Below are positions 56,779-63,211 of a stretch of DNA of 64,000 nucleotides, in pieces; positions within the stretch are counted from its first letter, which is position 1; each line of letters starts with the position of its first letter. This DNA comes from a virus: IMG/VR virus record IMGVR_UViG_3300023174_000040, positions 62,001 through 126,000 of that record, one strand, 5' to 3'. A model generated the notes under the pieces. It made no database searches. It worked only from the letters and a program-made list of their open reading frames with translations, and was not told the origin of the DNA. The translations under genes were made by a program, and so were the position numbers.

Positions 56779-57042
56779 CCGAAGGTAGCAAAACGGTTAA
56801 TGCAACAAACTCATGAATTTTCGTGCCATACGATTGGAAACTTCGTATGGGATGTCGTCAAATTCGGTGAAACCTAAATGCGTGAGCATATGGCAATGCC
56901 GAGCGAAGCCCGTAAGGGAACGTGTAGAGACTTAACGGCGACCACCTAAATCGTAAGATATGGTGAAGACAAAGTCCAAGGAGTGGTGAAAATCACACAA
57001 ACTTGAATTTGTAGACTGTGGGTTCGAATCCCACCCTTCGGA
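56779..57042 (+). tRNA. tRNA-Ile2(CAU) interrupted by a group I intron
   Basis: Exons 56779-56814 and 57006-57042. Acceptor CCGAAGG/CCTTCGG, D-stem GCA/TGC, anticodon stem ACAAA/TTTGT, T-arm GTGGG-TTCGAAT-CCCAC. Spliced loop is CTCATAA, anticodon CAT. The Ile2 rather than Met assignment rests on the adjacent tilS gene; elongator Met remains possible. The intron inserts directly after the anticodon. Confidence 0.82.
56815..57005 (+). ncRNA. Group I intron (191 nt) in tRNA(CAU)
   Basis: Starts after U and ends with G. P1 can form between exon CAU and intron GUG. P2 is CCATACG ... CGTATGG. Core: AAATTCGGTGAAACC with CCGAGCGAAGCC, then CGTGTAGAGACTTAACGGC and AAGACAAAGTCCAAGG. Strong similarity to the intron at 28578 indicates common origin. 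No ORF inside. Confidence 0.85.
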
Positions 57043-57045
57043 CGT

Positions 57046-57088
57046 AACACGAGGCCGCTTGACAATATCAAGCGGCCTCGTGTCTTTT
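57046..57088 (+). terminator. Rho-independent terminator
   Basis: ACACGAGGCCGCTTGA (57047-57062) pairs perfectly with TCAAGCGGCCTCGTGT (57068-57083), then CTTTTA. It ends the tilS-tRNA transcript. Confidence 0.92.
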
Positions 57089-57171
57089 AATAGCTCTTAA
57101 GGACATAAATTATGATTTGATTTCATAATTTATATAGTATTTAGCCCTCCATTTTATGCGTTGTATTATAC

Positions 57172-57199
57172 TTGAAAAACTTACCACCCAAGCTATAAT
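57172..57199 (+). promoter_or_regulatory. Sigma70-type promoter, near-leaderless
   Basis: TTGAAA (57172-57177), a 16-base spacer and TATAAT (57194-57199); ATG 57206 follows after six bases. An AT-rich palindrome ATAAATTATGA/TTCATAATTTAT lies upstream at about 57104-57133. Confidence 0.62.
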
Positions 57200-57205
57200 A
57201 AATCC

Positions 57206-57682
57206 ATGTCTCAAAAAAAAATACAAACTGAAGAACCTGATGAACACTGGTCTTTTTTAGATTTTAAAGATAAAGTTGTTTTGGATTTGGGTTGTGGCAA
57301 ATTTTATTCATCAATATCCACCGCCCAGTGGTTTTTGAATAAAGGCGCACTTAAGGTTATTGGTGTAGATTTAAGTAAAGAAAATATTGATAACGATAGG
57401 TTTGTATCTTATGCCAAGGCAATAAGATCCTCAAAAGATCTGGAATATTTTTTAAAATATGAGCCAGAAGTAATTAAGTGTGATATAGAGGGTGCCGAGA
57501 TATACTTTAGAGATATTCCCTCTTTGCCTTCTGTCAAGCAAATCGCTTTTGAGTATCACTGTCCTGCTACAAAGAAGGTTTGCGAAGAATCTTTCATTAG
57601 ATGGGGTTTTGAAAACATAGTTCAGTACCAACTTTTTAACGAGAGTACGGACAGAATTGGAGTATACTATGCTTCCAAATAA
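57206..57682 (+). CDS. SAM-dependent methyltransferase-like protein
   Basis: 158 residues. Motif I VVLDLGCGKFYSSISTAQWF, acidic turn VIGVDLSKENI, then VIKCDIEGAEIYFRDIPSLPSVKQIAFEYHC, which is the FkbM-like DxEGxE segment. Shorter than typical, so perhaps a compact sugar or lipid methyltransferase. Fits the local glycan-modification theme (GT at 57947, FkbM at 52828). Confidence 0.65.
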   Translation: MSQKKIQTEEPDEHWSFLDFKDKVVLDLGCGKFYSSISTAQWFLNKGALKVIGVDLSKENIDNDRFVSYAKAIRSSKDLEYFLKYEPEVIKCDIEGAEIYFRDIPSLPSVKQIAFEYHCPATKKVCEESFIRWGFENIVQYQLFNESTDRIGVYYASK

Positions 57683-57950
57683 ATCAGTCTTAATCTTATC
57701 TTCTTCTTTGGTTCTTGGCATCCTTTTTGTTTTCTTTTTGGAAACTAGGATATCTAGATCCACTATAGAAGAAAAACAAGCACTTTATCAAAGTGGTTTA
57801 AAAGAGGGCAAACTAGCCTTCTCTGCGAAAGAAAACATGTTTCCAATTGATGATAATATGGTTTATACCAATTGCACAACCTTCTTAAAATCAAAAGAAG
57901 AAGTTGAAGGATTTATAGAGGGATATACTTCTTTTTCAAAATCTAATTAA
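57669..57950 (+). CDS. Small membrane-anchored protein
   Basis: 93 residues from ATG 57669, overlapping the methyltransferase by 14 bases. One N-terminal transmembrane helix (SVLILSSSLVLGILFVFFL) and a soluble domain. Convergent with the minus-strand glycosyltransferase, overlapping by four bases. Confidence 0.55.
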   Translation: MLPNKSVLILSSSLVLGILFVFFLETRISRSTIEEKQALYQSGLKEGKLAFSAKENMFPIDDNMVYTNCTTFLKSKEEVEGFIEGYTSFSKSN

Positions 57951-58693
57951 TTTTTTATTATATCTTTGACTTCTATCTTTCCAAAGTAGGTATTGGGATC
58001 AGAGGCGTAATTGTTGGCCAAGTGATATGAATAGCACAATTCGCTTATTTGATTGTTTTCTATTCTAATCATGGGAGTTTTACCTAATCCCCACATAGGA
58101 TAAGAAGCAGCATTTTCTCTTGATGTATCTAGCTTAGTAAAATTTGGAGTTATGCTTTCTTTTAGTTGTTTCTTCGGCATAATCCAAAAAGCATGATATG
58201 GTTGTGATAAAGTCATGAAAGATTTACCATTAACTGATGTTGTATTGATTGATTGTTGACTGGTAATGTCAGTTACGAATTTCTTTCCATTGTGATGTTC
58301 AACTCTAATAAAAGATGGAACACGTCCCAATTTCCATAATTCATCAAAATTTGATATGTATTCATTGAATGCATCGTAGGTCACCAACATATCATCTTCA
58401 ACATACATGAAATAATCATAATTATCAATATTATCTATAAAGTGTTTTCTGTGCACCCATGTTAAATGATAAGGATGCTCTAAATTATGCACACATACTT
58501 TAGCGTTTAAATTTACATGTTTATTAGAATCTACAATAATATCAACATCTGCTTTGTAGGTAGCGTAATTATTCAATAATTGTTTTACGTAATCTATCCT
58601 TTTTTCAACATAGTGAAATGCAATGCAAACTAATATTTTAGATTTTACTTCCATGTGTTTATGTATTATTTTATAAAATTTTTTAAAAACCAT
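57947..58693 (-). CDS. GT-A type glycosyltransferase
   Basis: About 248 residues from ATG 58691-58693; ATG 58652-58654 (MEVKSKILVCIAFHYV) is equally plausible. KILVCIAFHYVEKRIDYVKQLLNNY starts a GT-A fold, and YFMYVEDDMLVTYDAFNEY carries the DxD metal motif. YHAFWIMPKKQL and AASYPMWGLGKTPMIRI resemble glycosyltransferases acting on host glycans. Transcribed away from the motif-driven gene at 58768. Confidence 0.7.
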   Translation of the reverse strand: MVFKKFYKIIHKHMEVKSKILVCIAFHYVEKRIDYVKQLLNNYATYKADVDIIVDSNKHVNLNAKVCVHNLEHPYHLTWVHRKHFIDNIDNYDYFMYVEDDMLVTYDAFNEYISNFDELWKLGRVPSFIRVEHHNGKKFVTDITSQQSINTTSVNGKSFMTLSQPYHAFWIMPKKQLKESITPNFTKLDTSRENAASYPMWGLGKTPMIRIENNQISELCYSYHLANNYASDPNTYFGKIEVKDIIKN

Positions 58694-58708
58694 CAAACTT
58701 GCACCTAA

Positions 58709-58727
58709 AGTTTCTTTTTGGTACGGT
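58709..58727 (+). promoter_or_regulatory. GGTACGGT motif, probable phage promoter
   Basis: Reads AGTTTCTTTTTGGTACGGT, exact consensus, 41 bases before the start at 58768, in a divergent gap. TTTTTGGT can pair with ACCAAAAA further down the leader. Confidence 0.62.
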
Positions 58728-58767
58728 CTGGTCGCAGCCTCCAACCAAAAATCAAAGGACTACAGAT

Positions 58768-59040
58768 ATGAAGATTGTTGCTGCTTTTATCCTGATGATC
58801 GTTGCTTGTGCTTCGGTTCACACTTCTTATGCTTCTGATCCCATCAAGATTAGCGACTCTGATATTAATAAGATTTTGAAGGCGAAGGAAATTGTTCGGG
58901 GAATGGTGAACTATCCCGATACCCTTGTTTTTCATGAGTTCGCCACCAAGGTTAATGGCAATACTGTGACGCTCAAGTTTACTGCGAAGAACGCATATGG
59001 AGTGTCTGAGACTCATACCAAGGACATTAAGGTTGACTGA
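58768..59040 (+). CDS. Small secreted protein
   Basis: 90 residues from ATG 58768 (RBS AAAGGAC). MKIVAAFILMIVACASVHTSYAS is a Sec signal peptide; the mature 65 residues (SDINKILKAKEIVRGMVNYPDTLVFHEFATKVNGNTVTLKFTAKNAYG) look like a small alpha-beta periplasmic domain. Followed by a perfect terminator, so it is a monocistronic unit driven by the GGTACGGT motif. Confidence 0.65.
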   Translation: MKIVAAFILMIVACASVHTSYASDPIKISDSDINKILKAKEIVRGMVNYPDTLVFHEFATKVNGNTVTLKFTAKNAYGVSETHTKDIKVD

Positions 59041-59082
59041 AGTTGGCATAATTAACTTTCTACAAAATTAGCCCGCAAGATC

Positions 59083-59119
59083 CGCTAGGCCCATAGAGAA
59101 ATTTATGGGCCTAGCGTTT
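59083..59119 (+). terminator. Rho-independent terminator
   Basis: CGCTAGGCCCATA pairs perfectly with TATGGGCCTAGCG, followed by a short TTT. It ends the secreted-protein unit. Confidence 0.8.
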
Positions 59120-59136
59120 GGGCATTTATACCTATC

Positions 59137-59640
59137 ATGAAAATTGAAAAAGATTGGATTACAAAGGCTGGTCTTAGAGCCATTGTAATATTTAACCAAA
59201 ATGGACAATATCGCTGTGGTTATGTGGGTGTAGAAAAAGATAGCGGCTACTATGGGGTGGAAAACACTGATATTGATGAATACTTAACTGTTCATGGTGG
59301 TGTTACATTTTCTAGCCATTTAAACGGCCTGCCGGAAAATATTTGGTGGATCGGTTATGATTGTGCCCACAGCGGCGATCTTGTTAAATGGACAGATTCT
59401 TGGTCAAAGGGAGTAGAACGCTCCTTGAAATACTGTGTAAAAGAATGTGAAAGCCTTGCACTTCAGCTTTCCTATATTCCAATGAAAAATTATTTTTATG
59501 CCATTAATATTTCAAAAGGCAAACTTCCAGAAGATATGCACAAACAAATGCTTCTTCTTTCATTGGAAGCTCCCAATGGTTGCTTTTTAAAAGATTACTT
59601 TGTAAAATCTTACTTTCAATTTATTGGAGAAAAAGTTTGA
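59137..59640 (+). CDS. Conserved phage hypothetical protein
   Basis: 167 residues. LRAIVIFNQNGQYRCGYVGVEKDSGYYGVEN ... VHGGVTFSSHLNGLPENIWWIGYDCAHSGDL is a pattern seen in many phage genomes. Function unknown. Overlaps the next gene through TTGA. Confidence 0.65.
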   Translation: MKIEKDWITKAGLRAIVIFNQNGQYRCGYVGVEKDSGYYGVENTDIDEYLTVHGGVTFSSHLNGLPENIWWIGYDCAHSGDLVKWTDSWSKGVERSLKYCVKECESLALQLSYIPMKNYFYAINISKGKLPEDMHKQMLLLSLEAPNGCFLKDYFVKSYFQFIGEKV

Positions 59641-60143
59641 ACAAGAGAGTTGCTAAAACTTTTCATCAACTGATGAAAAATGGCTGGTCTCCAGTAAGTT
59701 ACAAACATCATCCTGAGCATATCAAGAAAGCAATAAGTCTTGCTCACTTTCGGCCTGCTGCCAAACAGTGCTTTGCAAATAGTCAAAAACTATTAACCGA
59801 CCAGAATATAATTGAACTATTGTATGCGGAAGGTATTGTGGTTGGATTAAGTGGTATTTTTATTGAGCATGCTTGGGTAATAGATTCAAATGGTATCAAT
59901 CATGATATTACTTTGGACCCTGCTCCTAAAATAATTTGCAATCAAATTTTTTCTACCAAAGAGATTTACGCAAATATGGTGAAAACTGGTTGTTATACAC
60001 CATTGGATCAAAATTGGCTTGATATTATGAAGACCGCATGTTATTTTGGTGTTCCTACAAATCTTCCTCTAGGGGAAGTAGAAGAAAAAGTTAAAAATCA
60101 ATTTCAATTTCTCAAAGATATGAACCAAGAAATAGTGAAGTAA
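59637..60143 (+). CDS. Hypothetical protein
   Basis: 168 residues from TTG 59637 (TTGA overlap). AHFRPAAKQCFANSQKLL ... LYAEGIVVGLSGIFIEHAWVIDSNGINHDITLDP: a Cys and a later His-Ala-Trp-Val-Ile-Asp segment resemble papain-fold-like small enzymes of phages. Catalysis is not established. Confidence 0.55.
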   Translation: MNKRVAKTFHQLMKNGWSPVSYKHHPEHIKKAISLAHFRPAAKQCFANSQKLLTDQNIIELLYAEGIVVGLSGIFIEHAWVIDSNGINHDITLDPAPKIICNQIFSTKEIYANMVKTGCYTPLDQNWLDIMKTACYFGVPTNLPLGEVEEKVKNQFQFLKDMNQEIVK

Positions 60144-60144
60144 A

Positions 60145-60239
60145 ATGGAACACCTAAAAGACTTAAAGATTCTTCCTACCGATTATTTTGAGTATGGAGG
60201 ACAAATTGAACGATGGAAAGGTGAACTACCCACCCCCTA
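60145..60239 (+). pseudogene. 5' part of a gene interrupted by the TnpB element
   Basis: MEHLKDLKILPTDYFEYGGQIERWK is encoded up to about 60220, where the insertion sequence starts; translation then runs into the IS hairpin and stops. A matching 3' piece may be 61423-61459, which encodes GQSKFIRELWFL then a stop. Confidence 0.45.
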
Positions 60240-61425
60240 AAGGGAGTGGGCTTCAAGTTTCATAGCCTTGTCTAACGACAACGACTCCACTTGTTTTTGT
60301 TTATTGAGCGACTTGGTTCCCAAACCACTCATATTCAAACCTTGTTTTAGTATGTTGAGACTGGCGTTGTGGTCTCGGTCAATGTTCTTCCCACAAACGC
60401 ACTTCCATTCACGATCTTTCAGCGATAATTCTTGATTGATGTATCCACAATCAAAGCAAGTTTTACTGCTTGGGAAAAATCGGTCTATCTTAATCAGTGT
60501 TCGTCCATACCATTCTGCTTTGTAGGATAGTTGACGAACGAATTCTCCCCAACCGCAATTCATCACCGATTTTGCCAACTTATGATTACTCATCATGCCC
60601 TTTACATTAAGGTCTTCTACGCATATGATTTGGTTTTCGTCAATCAACTTTCTGGAAAGTTTATGCAAGAAGTCCGTTCTATTGTTGGTGATTTTTTCAT
60701 ATATCTTGGCTACTTTAAGTCTTTGTTTTCCTCTGGTGGTTCCTCCTTTTGTCTTTTTGCTCAATTGTCTTTGGTTGTATTTTAACTTTTTCTCTAACTT
60801 GTGGTAGTGTTTAGGGTTGTCAAAAACTTCGGCGTTGGAGCAAACAGCAAAGCTTTTGATGCCCAAATCAACACCTATTTTGTTTTTGTTTTTCTTGAGT
60901 TTATTTTGCTCAACTTCACAAGTAAGTGAAACAAAATACTTGTTTGTTGAAGTCTTGGATATGGTGATGAACCTTATCTCACCAAATTCACGATGGATGT
61001 TTAGTCTGATTCCTTCCTTGAATTTGGGAAAATATATTCTGTCATTCTTGACAGAGATGTGTTGTGGAACTCTGAAACTTTGCTTTTTGTGTTTTGACTT
61101 GAAGATTGGAAACTTGGTTTCTTTCCTGAAAAACTTGTTGTATGCTGTGTCCAAGTCACGCAATGTGTGTTGCAATGTTTGGCTGTTGACTTCCCTAAGC
61201 CAGTTGTATTCGGTCTTCTTTTTAACCTTGGTCAGTTCGTTGGCACAATCGTAGTAGTTCAATGTCTTCTTGTTGTCTAAATACTCTTCTTTTCGTCTGT
61301 TCAAGAAATAATTCCACACGAACCTTCTGCAACCAAAGTGTTGACTCAGTTTTTCTTTTTGGTCTTTTGTGGGTAGTAGTTGAAACTTAAACGATTTGAG
61401 CATACAATGGTATGTATGCAGGTCA
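60221..61425 (-). mobile_element. IS200/IS605-type solo tnpB element
   Basis: A single gene, tnpB, with no tnpA. The right end carries the hairpin CCCACTCCC-tttag-GGGGTGGG and the terminal GTAGTTCAC typical of these elements (around 60221-60250). The left end carries the imperfect palindrome GCATAC-aatg-GTATG (61403-61417), overlapping the tnpB start. It inserts between a short gene start and the tandem GGTACGGT motifs. Exact ends are inferred. Confidence 0.7.
60237..61403 (-). CDS. tnpB: TnpB RNA-guided nuclease (IS605 OrfB family)
   Basis: 388 residues, full length. The N-terminal OrfB HTH region (KSFKFQLLPTKDQKEKLSQHFGCRRFVWNYFLNRR) is followed by the split RuvC sites: Asp in GVDLGIKSFAVCS, Glu in ICVEDLNVKGMM and Asp in NIDRDHNASLNIL, with a zinc finger CFDCGY...CVCGK between. 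TnpB cuts DNA guided by an omega-RNA made from the element's 3' end, here about 60221-60400 on the minus strand. All catalytic residues are present, so it may be active. Confidence 0.9.
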   Translation of the reverse strand: MLKSFKFQLLPTKDQKEKLSQHFGCRRFVWNYFLNRRKEEYLDNKKTLNYYDCANELTKVKKKTEYNWLREVNSQTLQHTLRDLDTAYNKFFRKETKFPIFKSKHKKQSFRVPQHISVKNDRIYFPKFKEGIRLNIHREFGEIRFITISKTSTNKYFVSLTCEVEQNKLKKNKNKIGVDLGIKSFAVCSNAEVFDNPKHYHKLEKKLKYNQRQLSKKTKGGTTRGKQRLKVAKIYEKITNNRTDFLHKLSRKLIDENQIICVEDLNVKGMMSNHKLAKSVMNCGWGEFVRQLSYKAEWYGRTLIKIDRFFPSSKTCFDCGYINQELSLKDREWKCVCGKNIDRDHNASLNILKQGLNMSGLGTKSLNKQKQVESLSLDKAMKLEAHSL

Positions 61426-61460
61426 GTCCAAATTTATACGGGAATTATGGTTTTTGTAGA

Positions 61461-61476
61461 TTTTACTGGGTACGGT
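61461..61476 (+). promoter_or_regulatory. Variant GGTACGGT motif
   Basis: Reads TTTTACTGGGTACGGT, the weaker of two tandem copies lying 13 bases apart. Confidence 0.4.
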
Positions 61477-61489
61477 TGTTTTGAGAAGT

Positions 61490-61508
61490 AGTTTCCCTCC
61501 GGTACGGT
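61490..61508 (+). promoter_or_regulatory. GGTACGGT motif
   Basis: Reads AGTTTCCCTCCGGTACGGT, 22 bases before the start at 61531; the second of a tandem pair. Confidence 0.6.
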
Positions 61509-61530
61509 TTGAGACTGCGGGGACACCAAA

Positions 61531-61971
61531 ATGAAAATCATTTTCTTAGATGTTGATGGGGTTCTAAACACTCCAAAAACAATAAAAAAGTTTGGTTTTG
61601 ATTTTATTGATAACATTCTTGTGGCTCTTGTCGCAAGAATCGTCAGAGAAACAGAAGCAAAAATTGTTCTTTCTTCAACTTGGAGAGTTCAAGAAAAAGA
61701 TAAAAATATTGTTATTCAAGCACTCAGTCAACATGGACTTGAACTTTTTGATTGCACTCCTGTAATTGAAAGGTCAGGAGGATGGACAGAAGGTGGATGG
61801 GTCAGGAGAAATGAAGAAATACAGGCATGGCTAAATAACAATCAAGCACAAAAGTTTGCAATATTAGATGATTTTGATGATGCTTGTATTGAAGGAAGTT
61901 TTTTTCAAACCGATGAAAACATAGGATTGACCGTTCCGATTACAGAAAAAATTATTGAACACCTAAAATAA
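61531..61971 (+). CDS. HAD-domain protein
   Basis: 146 residues. Motif I FLDVDGVLN, motif II VLSSTWR, then WVRRNEEIQAWLNNNQAQKFAILDDFDD (motif IV). This is the small HAD type common in phages and bacteria (HAD_2/PF18143-like) with unknown substrate. Driven by a close GGTACGGT motif with a very short leader. Confidence 0.75.
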   Translation: MKIIFLDVDGVLNTPKTIKKFGFDFIDNILVALVARIVRETEAKIVLSSTWRVQEKDKNIVIQALSQHGLELFDCTPVIERSGGWTEGGWVRRNEEIQAWLNNNQAQKFAILDDFDDACIEGSFFQTDENIGLTVPITEKIIEHLK

Positions 61972-61975
61972 TATT

Positions 61976-62404
61976 ATGAAAAATCCAATGAAAAAGTCAG
62001 AAATTTTGGCGAGTCTTAAAAAGAATTATCCCAACACTGGATTCATTACTATCTCTTATGAGGGAAGTGGAGATAGTTTCAATGATTTCTACGACTGCAA
62101 TGCCTATGCTAAGTGTAGTTTGAAAAATCCTAAACTTTTGGATAGTTTTAGTGAAAAAGGCCGACCGCAAAGTGAAGACCTTAAAGATATAAGCAAAGAT
62201 CTTCATGAGACTAAAAACATTCTGGATAGTTGTATTTGGAGTGTTCTTGAGAGTCATGATGAAGTGAATTTTAACAACGATGGTTGCGAGGGCGAAATTA
62301 CATTTGATCTAGATAATGATAAGATCATTGTTTATAATCGTTACCGTGTAACAGAAACAGTGGACTCTCCTGACTACGAATACAAGGCAGGTGATTTTGA
62401 ATAA
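61976..62404 (+). CDS. Hypothetical protein (DUF6878-like)
   Basis: 142 residues. ITISYEGSGDSFNDFYDCNAY ... IWSVLESHDEVNFNNDGCEGEITFDLDNDKIIVYNRYRVTETVDSPDYE matches small bacterial and phage proteins of the DUF6878 type. Function unknown. Confidence 0.6.
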   Translation: MKNPMKKSEILASLKKNYPNTGFITISYEGSGDSFNDFYDCNAYAKCSLKNPKLLDSFSEKGRPQSEDLKDISKDLHETKNILDSCIWSVLESHDEVNFNNDGCEGEITFDLDNDKIIVYNRYRVTETVDSPDYEYKAGDFE

Positions 62405-62477
62405 TATAAATCCGGCTCCAGGCGTCATTAACGCAAATTATCTTAACAACAACAATCACTCAACCAATAATTATAAA

Positions 62478-63119
62478 ATGAATAATACTAAAGCGGCTCC
62501 CAAACTTTCCCCTAGTCAAGAAGCACTTGTAGCCGCCCTTAATGAAGGAAAGCGAAACAAGGATCTTGAAAAGATTATCCTTGAGGATGCTCAGTGCTGT
62601 GTTGATTATGCAAGGTATATAATCAAGGGTCGTTGGCCGGAAGCAGAAGATATCATTGTTAATGCCTCCCTTAATACTAAGGTGCTTGGAGAAAAGTCTT
62701 GGGGTCGTACCAAGACTTTAGTTTATGTTTATGCGAACTTGATTAAAGATCGCTTCCATAAAGCAGAAGAAAAGATGACTAATGATAAGAGTTGGTATGG
62801 GCATAATTACGCCTACACTAAACTTATTCTTAGGCTTAAGGGTGAAATTGTAGATTTCAATAAGCCCGGTATTGTTGTGTGGCTGATGGATGATATTAAT
62901 AAGGGTAAAATTGGCAAGCGAATCAAGACTGAAAAGAAGTGGGAAATTCTCGATCAACTCTACAAGAGAATTACCTTGTTCGCTTTTAGCCACCCAGGGG
63001 ATCGTAATATTAAGAAATATGTCAATGAGCAGAAAAAGTTCAAGCAATCTATGATGCTCGAACTTCGTCGGCAAGATAAAGATATGACTGTCGAACAGTT
63101 GATTGAAAAGTTGAAGTAA
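62478..63119 (+). CDS. Repeat-containing protein related to the 44767 solenoid
   Basis: 213 residues from ATG 62478; an in-frame GTG at 62391 would overlap the previous gene. Contains AQCCVDYARYIIKGRWPEAEDIIVN and VYVYANLIKDRFHKAEEKM, two copies of the YA..IIKGRW.EAE repeat that fills the protein at 44767. The C-terminal half is helical and basic. Probably a protein-interaction module. Confidence 0.6.
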   Translation: MNNTKAAPKLSPSQEALVAALNEGKRNKDLEKIILEDAQCCVDYARYIIKGRWPEAEDIIVNASLNTKVLGEKSWGRTKTLVYVYANLIKDRFHKAEEKMTNDKSWYGHNYAYTKLILRLKGEIVDFNKPGIVVWLMDDINKGKIGKRIKTEKKWEILDQLYKRITLFAFSHPGDRNIKKYVNEQKKFKQSMMLELRRQDKDMTVEQLIEKLK

Positions 63120-63211
63120 TGGAATATCCTGACTTACAACCTTGGTTTGATAATCCCTCTGATGAATATCATGAGTTGGTTTGTGTAGAAGAATTTCCAT
63201 ATGATGAATAA
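63119..63211 (+). CDS. Very small acidic protein
   Basis: 30 residues (MEYPDLQPWFDNPSDEYHELVCVEEFPYDE), with TAATG and ATGA overlaps to both neighbours. Short, but the double coupling supports translation. Confidence 0.4.
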   Translation: MEYPDLQPWFDNPSDEYHELVCVEEFPYDE

